From Apostichopus japonicus (lineage: Eukaryota; Echinodermata; Holothuroidea; Aspidochirotida; Stichopodidae), in contig NC_092567.1 of NCBI RefSeq assembly GCF_037975245.1, positions 8,990,714 to 9,054,713 on the forward strand: a stretch of 64,000 nucleotides of DNA. The letters are read 5' to 3'. The position numbers and the translations under genes were made by a program. This document shows positions 48,803 through 61,629 of the stretch, in pieces; the stretch's first letter is position 1, and the number at the start of each line of letters is the position of its first letter. The notes beneath the pieces were generated by a model that saw nothing but the letters and a program-made list of their open reading frames with translations, did no database searches and had not been told where the DNA came from.

Positions 48803-51800
48803 TAAAATCCTATTCTTTGTTCCCAAGAAAAATGAATGAAAAGAAAACCGCAGGTGGCTTTGCAAACATTCCAGGCACTGGTGTTCTGTATCTAGTCATA
48901 CAGTATTGTATTAATGATAGTTGAATAGGCTCGTTGCTCGTGCATCTAATCCAACATAAGCAATTTAACGTACGGAGACTGCTGGTGATAGTGTAACCAT
49001 TTAGTTAAATACTATTTACTTCAAAGGCATCTCAATTAAAAGATAATGCAATCTTCTCGTCGTACTCTACATCCATGGAAATGTTTGTGCAAATTATTCT
49101 CGTTGGATCAATATCCCAGGACTTTACCTTGTGAATATTTTGCAATGATTTCGTAATCCAAAGTGATGTAACATGAATTCAGGATCAATAGTTTTCAGAG
49201 ACCTATACATTTTTTCGAGGGTTGCAAAAATGATTCCTTGTAAAGGAGGATTTAATTTTGTCGAGAGGACCACTTTAGTTTTATACCTGGATACATTTTA
49301 AACTATATAACATAACGATAATCCATATCAGGTGGTGAAGTTCGTACATAATTTTACCTTCCTGACTTCCAGAAAGTTTTTGGAGATCAACAGATATTGG
49401 ATGTCAAAGTATTGTCACGTTGATCTCTCGTCATCCCATGTGAGTACACATTCCAATGAAAATCTTTGCTAATATTGATAATCTGGAATAGACGGTATTA
49501 GTTTAAAAACTAACAACAGTTAACTTCTCCAAGACATAGGTTATTGTCACATCAACATCCAGAAACACTATTCAGAATAAATAACTTTAACTAGCCCATT
49601 ATTTTTTTTTTTTAAAAAGAAGCAACTTTTAATGACCTTCATTGTAATTATTTTTGATAAACATTTAAATTAAAATATCGGCTTAACAAGTAACAATCTA
49701 AATTTTGTTACGGTAAAAAATGATGTTTTGAACATCCTCCGATGATCAATCACGACCCAAGCCCAAAGTGAACAATTATAATAAAGTGAATTATGTAAGA
49801 CAATAGTCATTCACTTTCTTGATAGAGGCTGAATTAGTTAGTGCAGTCATTGTCTGTCATTTGTGCTGATTACACAGAAACCAAAACAAATACACATTGA
49901 CCTGTGACTGATTCCTTTGCGTAATTAAAGTAAATTAGTCATCATTTCCAGGGTAAGAAAATCGTTTCTTGGAAACTAAATTATAGAAAAAACCTAACTT
50001 GATATTACATACGAATTAAACTAATTATCAAACGAACTATGTCACGCTAATGCATCAATTAATCGCCTTTCACTGTTTTGCGTAATTCAATGCCGTTAAG
50101 TACCTCCGTCAAAAGCTCGGTCTAAATCATTTCTTTACTATGGTAATAACAAACTGTCTCCATGAAAACATAATGTCCAGGCAAGTACAATTATATTCGT
50201 GATGTTCAGTTTATTCGAAATGTTTCAAGCACCAATGTAGTCTATACCAACCATTTACTGTTTTTTGTCTTCGAAAAATTCTTCACCAACCTTCAAAATG
50301 ATTTTTTATTACCAGAATTGATTTTGCCACCATTTGAATATAAATTGCTGTCATTGTGAAAATGGAAAAGCCTAAGTTTATATTTTTTAGTACCATCATT
50401 ATAAAATGTATGAAATATTAAAATATCTTTACAGGGATTAAACAGCAAGTATAGCGTATGCGCCTATTTAAAGACATTTCCACTTCTTTACTCATAATGC
50501 TTCTGGTGTAATATGATCGAACAATCGACTGTATGATGTTGTTGAAGTATCAAACTAAGCCGCAAATTAATATCAGAGAGATCCCTATCAGTAGTGTGCC
50601 ATCAGTGTTATCAATCACAGAACATACAGATCTAAGCGTCACTAAGTTACCGTATTCCAACATAAACATACATAGGTTTTCATCCACGGCACTGAATTTA
50701 GTTGACAGTGGTAAAATGTCTAAAGTTATTTCCATGATGATGATCAAATGACTACTTCCTGAAACGTTTAATTTCATTTTCCTTTTTAATCATAATATTA
50801 TTAGAAATTAAGCTCATGGTGCATCAAGCAAATGTATGTCGGCTGTAGTTTCACAGCGTTGTAAATCTACGAAAAGTTCGATCGAATTATCTTTGCTGGT
50901 ACCTTCGGTTCTATTTCTTTTTCGTAACTCAATAAAATGACGGCTATTGCAAGCTCATCACCACGACTCAATAGAGATGCAGAACTTTAGGGTTGAGAAC
51001 GTGACTGCTGGTGGAAGAGGATAGTATAGCTATCAATGGTATCAGTTTGACGTCATATTATCTGCATACTTTATAGTCTTCGCTTCTGTATTCTTATTTC
51101 CTGGATGAAGTTCGTACGTATGCTGTTTATCTTTGGATATTTAATATTAAATATGATTGTTGAAAGAACATCATTTAAATTATATATATTTCAATGTACA
51201 TTCTTAACTTACGGAGCCTTAGACATTAAATTGCTAAATACACGTTATCAGTTAGTAACGATTCTGCCTAAATGCCGCAGTTTGTGTTGAATTTCCACCT
51301 TCAAAAGTACAACAACGTACCTACATAACCTAACATATAATATACTGCAATCTACTTAAATCACTCCAGAAACGATAAAATTAGACAAAGAGTGTAAGAG
51401 TTTGCACAATAATGCATAATTGATCTTTAATATTTGCTATCATATTATATCGTAAAGCCATTTATTATCACTGGCTTATCTAACAAAACTCTTATAAGGT
51501 AAGATCACCCAGGCCCCATTAAGCATCAAGTTATATTGTCCGTCATATACTCAGCTCGTTCAGTTATCAGATTCAAAGTAACATGACGGTGAATAGAGGA
51601 TCAATATGAATATTGATAACCATTAAAAGCATAGCTCGTATGATACATGATACAATCTGATCATATAACAACTATTTCGGTTATATTGATAAACATTCCT
51701 CTTCCTTTTATAAAATTTGACCCAAGAAAGGTTTAACTATCAAAATAAGTTCATCTTCTCCGAACTGGGTTTAAATTAATGACGTCAGCACTGGACACAA

Positions 51801-52337
51801 ATGTCTGAACTAATTTTGTAATTATAAACGTTCATCGAATGGAAACGAATCCGATCAAACTTGATCTGTGAAATCTGCTCTTTGTGTTTCTTTGCCATTT
51901 CTTTTTGTTCTGCTATAACAAAGCTAGTGGGGTGAAGGAGGGGGTGCAATGGTGGGCATAGGCGTCGCAGACAGAAGTGCTCCATAAGAGCCCTCCTTCT
52001 TTCCATAGTTACAACTTTGAGAACTTTTTTTTACCGTCAAGTCAAAGGCACCCTCCCCCTATCCATATAGGTCATGCCACTGTTAGCATATAATTGTCAA
52101 CGCTATAAATATGTACGTTACCTGTGTCCTTTTCCGCCTAAAGTGTGGGATATTATTAATAGTGGTCGCTGTTTCAATTATATATTTTTCTATCTAAACT
52201 GTACATGTTGTAAACCACAAAAATACCACTGCTGTCAGCATAGGTTTTATTTTAATATTTTATATATTTAGTTTTGAGAAATGACAGTTTAAACAGCTGA
52301 CGTCATCAATAAAAGTGACTGGATTATACAATCTAGT
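48803..52337. other. Intergenic, nothing recognised
   Basis: No gene or clear repeat. TGACGTCA occurs at 51048, 51780 and 52298. Confidence 0.5.
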
Positions 52338-53344
52338 ACAGAGACCAGGGGCGTCGTGCGAAAATAAATTTTTTGGGGGCCCGTGAGCAGGTGATGACTA
52401 TCTAAGCGGAGCGCTACCACGGGTTGGCGCGCAGCGTACAAGAAAATTTTTCGTCTGGCAGACCCCTCAGATTGCAGGAAACGGCACTTCCCGTGCTTTA
52501 TGGCAGTAAGCAACACCCCTAAAATTGATCAAAATTTACGGCAATTTTTTTATTTTGGGAAATATTCTCGAATCAAGTGATCGCCATTTATTCCTCAGTT
52601 TACCAATTCCTCGTCTCACAGAAGCGCCCAAAATTGAAGACATTTTTGTGTTGGCTGATCCATGATCGCCGCCCATGCCCGTGAGAAGTGGTGACTGGGT
52701 AAAGAAAAAACGATGCCGTTTGAAAACATGGGCAGAAAAAGCGAAAGTAGCGAAACCTAAGGTAAAACGCGCGATAACGAAGTGATTATTTTCCAGGTTA
52801 ATTGTGACTGTATTTGAAATGATTATTATTATTCCTTTTTTTTTCAAAACTACCTATCAGATCATGAGGAAAATGTATCCTAGTGGACCTTTTAGCGAAC
52901 TGATTGCATTACTTAAGAAGAAGTTCACATGGAGTCCCATAATCTCTGTTCACTACATTTATCTTAACTTTCCGAACTTTGTTACAGGCTTAGAAAACAA
53001 TTAAAAAATTTGCCTTTTTTTTCATGGAAAATTGACTGACTTTGGCAAAGGTAACGGGTTGCCCTTACTCTGGGACTACGTATATATAATATTGTTCAAC
53101 GATGGCAGCGTTGATGGCACATTTGGTTCATTAGTTATCAACCAGTAATTATTTAAAAGCACACTCTCAGCTAGGAAATTTTTAGAGGGCGGGCCAATTT
53201 CATATGTTTCGATGGTTCACCGTTAATCACGTGACACGGTATTTGTAATATACTGCCAGTGTACAGTGTACCCTGTATGTAAATATACGTAATATATAGC
53301 ACAGTTTCCTTCAGTGGTAGCATAACACACGTAACGTGTATATT

Positions 53345-53366
53345 GCGGCCGCGTCGCCGCGCTGTT
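53345..53366 (+). promoter_or_regulatory. CpG-rich segment, possible promoter
   Basis: Contains GCGGCCGCGTCGCCGCGCTG, the densest CpG cluster of the window, 180 bases upstream of the first candidate start codon of the exon-like series. No TATA or initiator motif was assigned. Confidence 0.25.
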
Positions 53367-53455
53367 GAGGTGGAAGGCACAGGTTGCTTTATTGTGGGTC
53401 CCAATGCCAAAAGCAGTGAGCGACAAAACGGACATGAAATGAAAAGTGTACTTGA

Positions 53456-53579
53456 GCTGGTGCTACGTACGTGGACTGGGTCTCCAAAAATGATCTACTG
53501 GAACAGAGATCGGGGATCGACAAAATGACCAATGCTACCTTCGCGGAGCATTTACTGGCATGGCAGATCATACGAGAAG
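53456..53579 (+). pseudogene. Exon 1 of an unrecognised three-exon gene
   Basis: Open after a TGA at 53453 and ending at GAAG|GTAGGC (donor 53580). The frame includes VDWVSKNDLLEQRSGIDK, then MTNATFAEHLLAWQIIRE. The likely start is ATG at 53525, with A at -3. It ends with one base carried to the next exon. A different frame over 53343-53528 is also open for 61 codons but does not continue across the junction. The protein was not recognised; the LLAWQIIRE part suggests an amphipathic helix. Confidence 0.4.
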
Positions 53580-53804
53580 GTAGGCAGCAAATTATGCTAA
53601 CGACTAACGTTATATATTTACTATTTAGGCTACTGCATACTGTTTTCCGGCCGAAGTGTTTGGTCTGCCGTAGGCTTCATTGTTATATTGTTCAATAGAT
53701 CATGCTAGCTGGGGCTACTACTACGAGTACTACAAACTAAGGCAACTAATACACCGAGAGACATAGGCTAGTACAGTAGTAGTATAGTCAGTATTGCGAA
53801 CTTT

Positions 53805-54017
53805 GGAACACTGTGAAGTTCGGACACCCCTAAGAAATACGCGATTTCACGATGAGACAACCTACAGCAAGAGCCAATTGCACGAAAAACTACGAAGCTA
53901 CAGTTATTTTCTCTCCAAAATGACCCAACCATATCAAGTATAGTTTCAGGTGATTTATACCATGAGATATAGTTTTGGGGTGTTTTAAGGCTTAGGTGTC
54001 CGAACTCCGCAGTGTCC
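53805..54017. mobile_element. MITE-like element with ~25-bp inverted ends
   Basis: The left end GGAACACTGTGAAGTTCGGA, continuing 'caccccTAAG', pairs with a right end reading inward GGACACTGCGGAGTTCGGAC, continuing 'acctaag'. Length about 213 bases. No target duplication was identified. It sits in the intron after exon 1 of the small gene. The 92-residue - strand frame here is the element itself. Confidence 0.6.
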
Positions 54018-54863
54018 ATGCTACTGCAGTGCAGGCTGCTGTACAAACTGTAGCCTAGCCTAGGCCGAACATTTCATGAAGTGTTATTTATGCTTTTCTA
54101 CTTATTTTCGCCTACTAAGCATGATCAGTATGGAAGTGTGCGGTATCATGTGTTTGGTTTATGATTCGGTAGCTTTGCAAATATGAATAGGACTTAGCCT
54201 ACATTAGTGTAATATGGATTTGGTAGGGAGATCTCCCCACAAGAAAATTAAACTCGAAAGAAATGCAACTTCTCATGAGCGGAGCAATAGCAAAAGTAGG
54301 ACTACTGTAGCCTAGCTCCAGGCCCAGATTTATAAAATTATGCACCATGGAGGGCCTGCCTCAATTTGATGGTTATTCCTGTCAAGAGCATTTTTGATAT
54401 GGGCATATTTATTATGTACCTGTAAGTCTAGTATGCAATGAGATACGTGAGGGACGGGCCTATACCCAATAAAGTAACTGTTTTCATTTCCTACTCTACT
54501 TTACCAGCACAATTATAGAGTTCCTAGCAACAAATAAATTAGTCTGACAACTTGAAAATTTACTGCATATTTGCATGCATGGTCATTCTCAGTTATAGAC
54601 TACTAATTTGTGTAGCCATTTCAGTTTTGTCTTTTTTTTGTCTGAGAATGGGTTCTTAAGTGGTGAAATAACCTCGAATCTGCTGAGCAACTCCAAGATG
54701 AATTAAGTTACTAAGGCATTGGGTTCCTTTACTTTTTTAAGTCTAATATGCATAGGCTAGGATATTTACTTTGCTTCACTTGTTTGTCACTCCGCATAGC
54801 CACTTTAGCTGTGGATGATTCTCCACTTGCAAAGAAAAAATGTACGCATTAATTTAAAGGCCT

Positions 54864-55125
54864 TGGCTATTCTTACAACTAGTCGTAACAATTATTTATA
54901 AATATTCTTACGACTTAGGCGAATTCATGCGCAGTAAAGTAAGTAAAGCAACTGCGCATGTAGTAGGGGTAAACCTAACCCTAACCCCTAACCCAACCCT
55001 TAACCGGAAAATATTGTTACTCCTAGTCGTAAAAAGAGTACTCCTAGTTGTAAAAATAGCCACGTTAAAGCAACTGTGCATGCATAAAAGGGAATTATTG
55101 TTACGATTAGTCGTAAGAATAGCCA
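54864..55125. mobile_element. MITE-like element with a telomere-like core
   Basis: TGGCTATTCTTAC begins the left end (54864) and its complement ends the right (55125). The inverted similarity runs about 30 bases, through a CTAGTCGTAACAAT-like word. The CTAGTCGTAA-type word recurs four or five times inside. A telomere-like run occupies 54973-55004, bracketed by TGCGCA words. No target duplication was found. Confidence 0.65.
54973..55004. repeat. Degenerate interstitial telomere-like repeat
   Basis: CCTAACCCTAACCCCTAACC followed by 'caacccttaacc'. About five CCCTAA-type units with length slippage, on the complement TTAGGG-like. Confidence 0.75.
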
Positions 55126-56732
55126 CTTTGTAATTTAAACTCTTTCACCCAAATTAGAGTTTGCCTATAATACTCCCAACTTGGTATAGTAACTTAAAAA
55201 AACGGTAGCGGCTTTTCCTGTAACTGTAGTGTAAAGTGATAACTGATATTACTAAGTTTTCCAAATTAATTCAAAACTCAAAAGCCTTCTCAGAAAGAAG
55301 CTACACTAGCTCTACAGGCTCCTTTGTTGAATTAGTGAAGGATAGTAGATATTGTTCACATGTTTATGCATTCATAACATGATAGTTTGCTATCATTGTT
55401 GTTTAATCATAAAATCAAGGACAACATAAACAAATCAATGTCACCAATAATTGTGAATGCCACCATTTTATGTTCGACAAAATTTATCACATTTAATTTA
55501 AAGGATACACCATGCATGGCACATTGACGGACACTGAAGCACATATTGTAGTTGTAATAATGCACCAAATATGCGCTTCATCGGACATGACGCACCATTC
55601 CCGGGGTCGTTGAGTTCGTCTTACAAGAATTGATAATTTCATCATGATATAGAAATTAAAGACATTTGCCAAAATATAACAACATCATAGGCTTCATAGC
55701 TCTACACATAATCTGATCATGCAGTTCTAAAAATTATACAAAATGAAAATGATACTACTGATTTGTGAGAGAACTAGAATGGTCACCCATTATATACCAT
55801 ATCATGTTTCTATAGTATATATCTTTTAAACACTTCATTGTTTAGGGCACACCTGTAGAATATTCCGTAATTTTTAGTCTTGGAAATAAGCAAAGCCTAG
55901 CTATATTTTTGAAAGCAATTATGCATTCCTGAACATGATGAAATTTGGTGACATATTAGTGTATGAGCAAGCCTACTGGGACATTGCCATTGTAACATCA
56001 AACGTTATGACTTTTAGTGTATGTAAGGTATTAGTAGATGAGTTATAATACTGCAGGTGTATACTACTAACATAGAAATAAGAAATATAATAGAAATTGT
56101 TGCACATCACTAGTTTAGGTTTGCACTATATTAGTAAATGGACCATTCTTGAATACTTGCAGAGTTGACACTATACATACTGTAAATCATAAAGCAGATG
56201 TGATGAATTTATGCTGCCAATAGGAAAGTTCTGTATTAACTAGTAGTGTTATTACTGTTCTGTGTTTGCAAAATTGATTTGAATTTTTGACTATTTAGTG
56301 AAGGGCAAAATGTGGTATTCAGTAATTTATGTTGGAAGTTATATAATTCACTATGTCAGGGATTTGCTCACACTGGGCAGCTACTGTACGCCCAGCAGTT
56401 CTGAATGCCGCCCCGCACAAACAGTATTTAACCTTCTTCGCCCAGCACTTTTTGATGATAATTTAATAAGTTTTACCATAACCAAAATCTGGGAGAATAT
56501 ATGGCACAGAATAGGAATATAGCACCACCTAAGCATACTTCATGTGCAAAATTTGTCCATTTGGGGGGGGGGGGTACCCCACCCATGAAATCCCTCTCCC
56601 AGGGTGTGGATCACACTACCGCCCAATCTGCCTGGCACTCAAATATTCATGAGCACTTCCCTGCTATGCGTACAGTATGCATTCTGATATATTATTAACT
56701 TTGCACATCCCGGTATTATTTGTCTTTTTCAG
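55126..56732. other. Intron-like sequence of the small gene
   Basis: AT-rich. Includes a G-run next to 'taccccac' near 56563 and a CAGGGATTTGCTCAC start at 56357, which resembles a hAT terminus but has no partner with a matching flank. Nothing else supported. Confidence 0.4.
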
Positions 56733-56882
56733 TTGAAGGTGTGTGCCCAATTAAGAAACTCGAGAGGTTGGTATCCAAACTGATCAACCAGAAAAGATAA
56801 CACAAGTTCCTCAATGAAAGGCCATGCCCAACAGAGGCTGATGCAGCAATGCACTCCAGCAGCTATACCCCAGTGGAGACTG
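56733..56882 (+). pseudogene. Exon 2 with an in-frame TAA
   Basis: An acceptor 'tgtctttttcag' ends at 56732 and the donor GACTG|GTAATT follows. In the carried phase it reads VEGVCPIKKLERLVSKLINQ, then KR, a TAA at 56798-56800, then HKFLNERPCPTEADAAMH and SSSYTPVET in the same frame. Protein-like composition on both sides of the stop suggests a single nonsense change in a former coding exon. Alternatives are a truncated 40-residue product or a sequencing error. Confidence 0.4.
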
Positions 56883-57749
56883 GTAATTTTTTGATGTACA
56901 TACTGTAACCATTCCATGCTGTAAATAAGTCTACATTTTAACTAGGTCTGCAGTCTACTACTGTAGGACTGTATATGACTAACCAGATTTAGGACATTGG
57001 ACACATTTATTCATTTATTGTATTATGTTATATTAATGACATATACATGTAGTGCTAAATATGGTGCTAATACAGCCACTGGAGGTCTGTAAATGTGAGG
57101 GGTCACCCAAAAATGTTCAAACCCCACAAGTTAATGATAACAGTACTTGTAGTATTTTTCCTTAACTCTGAAAAATAAAGACATTTACCAATCTTGTAGA
57201 ATGTGCTACCTACCTGTCTGAAGCAGTTTGTGTTCAAAAATTGCACATTTATTCTTTTCTCTTTATGTTTTCTTTTTATGTTTCATGATGATGTGGCATC
57301 ATTCGTACATACAGTATAGTACTTGCACTGCTTAAAGATAGTTACTCTTAACTGCCTATACTGTAGTTGTCATCTGATCAGGTTGTCATGTGCATATAGT
57401 TTCATATCAGCAAAGACATTGACATTTTTGGCAAATTTTGAGTGTGAGCTATATTTCTAGTTTAACGTGTTAGGGGCATCATTAAGGGGTCTACTTTCAC
57501 CCAGATTTGAACAATAATTTTTAGTTATTACAATGAGTGCAAGTTAAAATCTTAGTGAATAAACAAACATAACATTTATGCTGGCTCCAACCCAGTTACC
57601 TTGGCTATGAGCCTGAATGACTCTTTTGCAATTAAAATCAAATAAATCATATCTTGGAAAATCATTTGAACAGGTATATCTTTGTGACACTTCTGTCCTC
57701 ACACAATGCCATAAATATGTCTTTTTTCCATTTTCATTTCACATTACAG

Positions 57750-57769
57750 ATGTGCAGAACATCCTTTAG
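57750..57769 (+). pseudogene. Exon 3 start and natural stop
   Basis: An acceptor 'catttcacattacag' ends at 57749. In the carried phase the frame reads DVQNIL then TAG at 57767-57769, which fits the end of the coding part. The rest of the exon to about 58680 would be untranslated. A 91-codon frame in another phase (57654-57929) crosses the acceptor and is probably not used. Confidence 0.35.
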
Positions 57770-58645
57770 AGGAACAGTACAGCACAGCATAGCTTTATGG
57801 CATGATGGATGTTTTGCAAGCAGATATAAGGGTTGGAACTGGAAGTATTTGTGTTGGATTGTTTCATTAATAAATGTGTGCTTCTCTGCTTTACGTACGA
57901 TGATTGTCATATTTCTTGTTCTCCAGTGAAAGCTATGGATTTGCATAGTGAACGTTGTTAACATGGATACGGACAATTTTGAAATAGCTGATGTCAAAGC
58001 AGTTTCTCAGCTTATTTAAATACCATACATCAAGGACACAAGAGTGGACAATGGGAGTAACAAGTATCCAGAATGTAGATATCACAAGGCTTCAAGACAA
58101 TTGAAGAAACTGTACCATAACAGACAACAACAAACATGGTGTCTCAGTAAAATGAAGTTACTAAGCTAGTGCAATGTATCATAAGAATTTATCTTCTCCA
58201 TGGTGTCAAACATTGATTGTTGCATTCAGTGCGTTATGTATCCTTCTCCTTTCTGTAGTATTTAGCATTGATTTGCATGTTCATTCATAGTGTAAGTAAA
58301 CTACATAATTGATGTCATCAAAGTTACAACTGTGTCATATTAAATAAGTAAATGATTGAAATATTGGTTTCACTACATACTTGATTGTACACTATTTGGC
58401 TTTCCATGATAGCAATATCTGATCTTTTTAATTACTGTAGCTTGTTCAGTCATACCAGTAGTTCTAATGTGACATTGATCTTGGGTTATTTATTGTTGGT
58501 ACAGAATAGTTATATTTTCATTTATGTATATAAGCTTTTTGTTTGTTTTTTGTTTTCCCTTTCTTTCTTTCCTGGGAGTCCTTTACCTTGTTAAGCCTGA
58601 ATTGGCTTTTTAGAGGACTTCCCTCCACATGTATATATCCAGTGG
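57770..58645 (+). other. Possible 3' untranslated region
   Basis: Follows the stop at 57767. It includes the stretch at 58040-58155, which has a protein-like frame (QLKKLYHNRQQQTW and similar) without splice support. It ends near the tail at 58646. Confidence 0.3.
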
Positions 58646-58680
58646 AAAATCAAATAAATCAAATCAAATCAAATCAAATA
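58646..58680 (+). repeat. (TCAAA)n tail with AATAAA
   Basis: An AATCAAATAAATC run followed by four TCAAA units. AATAAA is at 58653-58658. It could be the polyadenylation signal of the small gene or the simple-repeat tail of a non-LTR retroelement ending at 'ccagtggaaaatcaa'. Confidence 0.5.
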
Positions 58681-59668
58681 GCTTGTCTTTATTTTGTATT
58701 GTGTGAGATCAATTTAACATAACATATTTTGTGATGTCATAGAGTGTTGAAGAGGTACTCTAACTTGCAGCTAGTAGGGATAAAACAGTTCATTCAGTGC
58801 TCTCATGATAACCCCAGTCGGGCCCAGTGGCAGATGGAGATAGTGGCAGATGGAGATGTTTGAAATGCAGGGGCATTATAGGGTCTTTTGAAGTTTTGGC
58901 AAAAGTTCTCTTGCATGTAAAGCTGCTATACTTACTGTATCATGGAGAAGTTCCACAATGGAGGCATGGCGTCTCCTAGCCTTATTTGGGTATATGTCCT
59001 TGCATTCCGTATTTGGAACACTGCCCTACTATTGTTTGTATTGCTTATTCTAAAGTTAGGTAAGTCAGTATTGTAACATGTTTTTATTTTTAACACATTG
59101 ATTGCATCTGTACAGTTCTTACATTGAGTTCAACTATATACAATAACCATGAGCAGGGAAAACTTACCACTATCTCACTTGCATTTCTTAATGTTCAAGT
59201 GACCATATTCATACTTTAACCAAAGCATTTCTTCCATATTAGATAGTGTTTATCCAGAGTAGGTTACAGGATATTTTCAAGGTGGGCTATGTAGTATTGT
59301 CCCCAATTTAGCATGCTATAATTGCTAGAATATTTAATATGTTCCTAATGGTATTTACTTTCCAAATTGTTCTAAGGCATTCTAATTGAAAGCATAAGAT
59401 GCCTGAATGTCCCAGTGAGGTAAATTTCCTGGAAGGTGGTAATAAAACCAGTTTCAAAACTTTGACCAAAGGTAACCATATTTGAATATCTGGTTTATTT
59501 GGGGCCAATACAGCATACTCTGGTCGAGAGTTGGCGTGGAAGCCACCATATGTTTGTAGTAATGCAGTAAAATGTAGTAAAGGCAGCTGGAGGAGTCCAG
59601 TTTACCCCTGTGCCGAAGGTCATTCACCTTTTAGGTTTTTTTGGAGAACACTTTAACCTTCCCAACCA
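58681..59668. other. Non-coding, nothing recognised
   Basis: Contains a two-copy 16-base tandem, AGTGGCAGATGGAGAT, at about 58826-58857. No gene. Confidence 0.5.
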
Positions 59669-60174
59669 CAGAGCTCCCAACTGACCCACAATTCGCGGGT
59701 TGGACCCGCATTCTAACACCCAAAGCCCCTGACCCGCTCAAGCATCCCAAAAACCTGCATTGTAATTGACAAGTATACATAAAAAAAAATGCATCAAATT
59801 TGGACTTAGCAACCATCATTTCTTTAGCATTTAGCATAATAGAGTATAAAACCTCCTTTACATCATCATTTGAACCTCAAATTAGGCTATATTTCATTTC
59901 ATTGGGGCGAGCAGCGAACATTTTCATGGCACGGGCAAGAATGAATTATCACCTACTACTCAATTTATTGATGTTACACACAAAAAAATGCATATTTCTC
60001 AGAACATTGTGGGTGACAAAAGCCTTTCTAGGTGCTACAAGTTTACATGTAGGCATCACCAGGATTCCAAAAAAAAATAAAAAGGGGAGGGAGACACCCC
60101 CCATATACCCCTCCCCCAGGACGGCAATTCGTGGCATGGACCAGCATTTGCCTTCTCAAGAGTTGGGAGCTATG
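59669..60174. mobile_element. Small hAT-like element, 6-bp duplication
   Basis: The left terminus CAGAGCTCCCAACTGACC pairs with the right, read inward as CATAGCTCCCAACTCTTG. CAACCA lies directly outside both ends (59663-59668 and 60175-60180). Length 506 bases. The 129-codon frame at 59800-60189 runs out of the element and is not considered a gene. Confidence 0.6.
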
Positions 60175-60336
60175 CAACCATACCATTAACGACATGTCTC
60201 TATAGGCCCAGGGGATTGAATCCTTAGGTAGCCGTCCTGAGCTAGTGCGAATCAGCAGAGAGAGGTTGTGGATGCTACGCCTTCACACCATTCAACCTCA
60301 TGGGCTCAACATTCAGGAAGGACATGACTAACTTTT

Positions 60337-60545
60337 CTTCATTCCCCCTCCTTCTCCCCTTGCCCCCCTCCCCGATTACTCCTCTTCTCATAGCTTTTTC
60401 TACCCCTTTTTTTCTCCACACTTTTCTGTCGTTGTCCTTCCCCAGTTTATTCTCTACCCCTTCCCTTAATCCTCTCTTTGTCCCTCCACTGTTTATCTCC
60501 TACCTATCCTCTTCCCCTGTTGGTTTTTATCTTTCATTCTTATCT
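60337..60545. repeat. CT-rich tract
   Basis: Mostly pyrimidine with CCCCTCC/TTCTCC words. The frame across it (60300-60563) is low complexity. Confidence 0.7.
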
Positions 60546-60852
60546 TCATCCCTTGTCTACTAATCCCCTTATATCTATCTCTCTGTGTTCACCATGCTCA
60601 TTAACCTGTCTGTATTATGTGCGTGTTTTTTCTACACAGGCTCTCTAGTGGATAAGCTGTTTGCTCACTGTTTTATTTTATTTTGAACTCAAGTACTGAA
60701 GAACGTTAGGCCAGAAGCAAGTCGTTTCGTCAAATAACAGTACATAAGCAGCACACATTCAGTCACATGTTTATAGAGAATTACACGACGAAACTATTCG
60801 CATTTTATTTCTTCAGCAATTTCTCCAACAAAAATCGGCAGCTCGAGATCAT

Positions 60853-61629
60853 GGGTACACGTTGTCAGTCCGACACGTTTTCAGTCCGAAAATAAAATAC
60901 ACGTTTTTAGTCCGAAAAAACGAGTTTTCAGTCCGACACGTTTTCAGTCCGAAAATAAAATGCACGTTTTCAGTCCGAAAATGAGATACACGTTTTCAGT
61001 TAGGGAATGAAAGCAGTTTTAATGCCATAATATCACCAATAAACGGTGACAGCCCGAACTGATAGTAAAAAAAATCGATTGAATCTTTTGTATTAAGTCT
61101 CACATCACCGGCCTCAACAAAGACTTGGGACCCCTTAACAACTATCAGTTCTACAAACATATGTAATCCGTTCTTCGCTCCTTAATCAGCTTCCTGTATA
61201 GTCATGGTTTGTTTGGTTCTAATTTCAATGCAATTTACACTTTAAACCTAGCGTCATACTTTCATTGTGTTACATTTTGTACTTTTCATTCGACTGCCAA
61301 TATTGCTGACGAAGGTCCCAGGGGGACCGAAAATTCCTATATATTTTCTAAAACTTTACTCCTTATTTGTCAATTATGAGTATATACTAAAGATTCAATC
61401 GATTTCTTTACTATATCAGTTCGGGCTGTCACAGTTTATTGGTGATATTATGGCATTAAAACTGCTTTCATTCCCTAACTGAAAACGTGTATCTCATTTT
61501 CGGACTGAAAACGTGTATTTCATTTTCGGACTGAAAACGTGTACTTCATTTTCGGACTGAAAACGTGTATTTTATTTTCGGACTGAAAACTTGTCGGACT
61601 GAAAACTTGTCGGACTGAAGGGTGTACCC
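60853..61629. mobile_element. Foldback/Mutator-like element, 9-bp duplication
   Basis: CGAGATCAT is exactly duplicated at 60844-60852 and 61630-61638. The arms are about 240 bases each (60853-61091 and 61390-61629) in inverted orientation, starting GGGTACAC. Each arm holds about seven copies of an ACACGTTTTCAGTCCGAAAA-type subrepeat on its outer side, then a shared single-copy part including 'cagcccgaactgata'. The centre of about 300 bases is unrelated and has no transposase. The 9-bp duplication and long arms with subrepeats fit Mutator-like foldback elements. Confidence 0.8.

Noticed and set aside
56357-56600. hAT element starting CAGGGATTTGCTCAC
   Set aside because: The candidate right end near 56599 is weak and no flanking duplication matches.
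59800-60189. 129-codon frame on the + strand
   Set aside because: Crosses the right end of the 59669-60174 transposon and has low-complexity parts.
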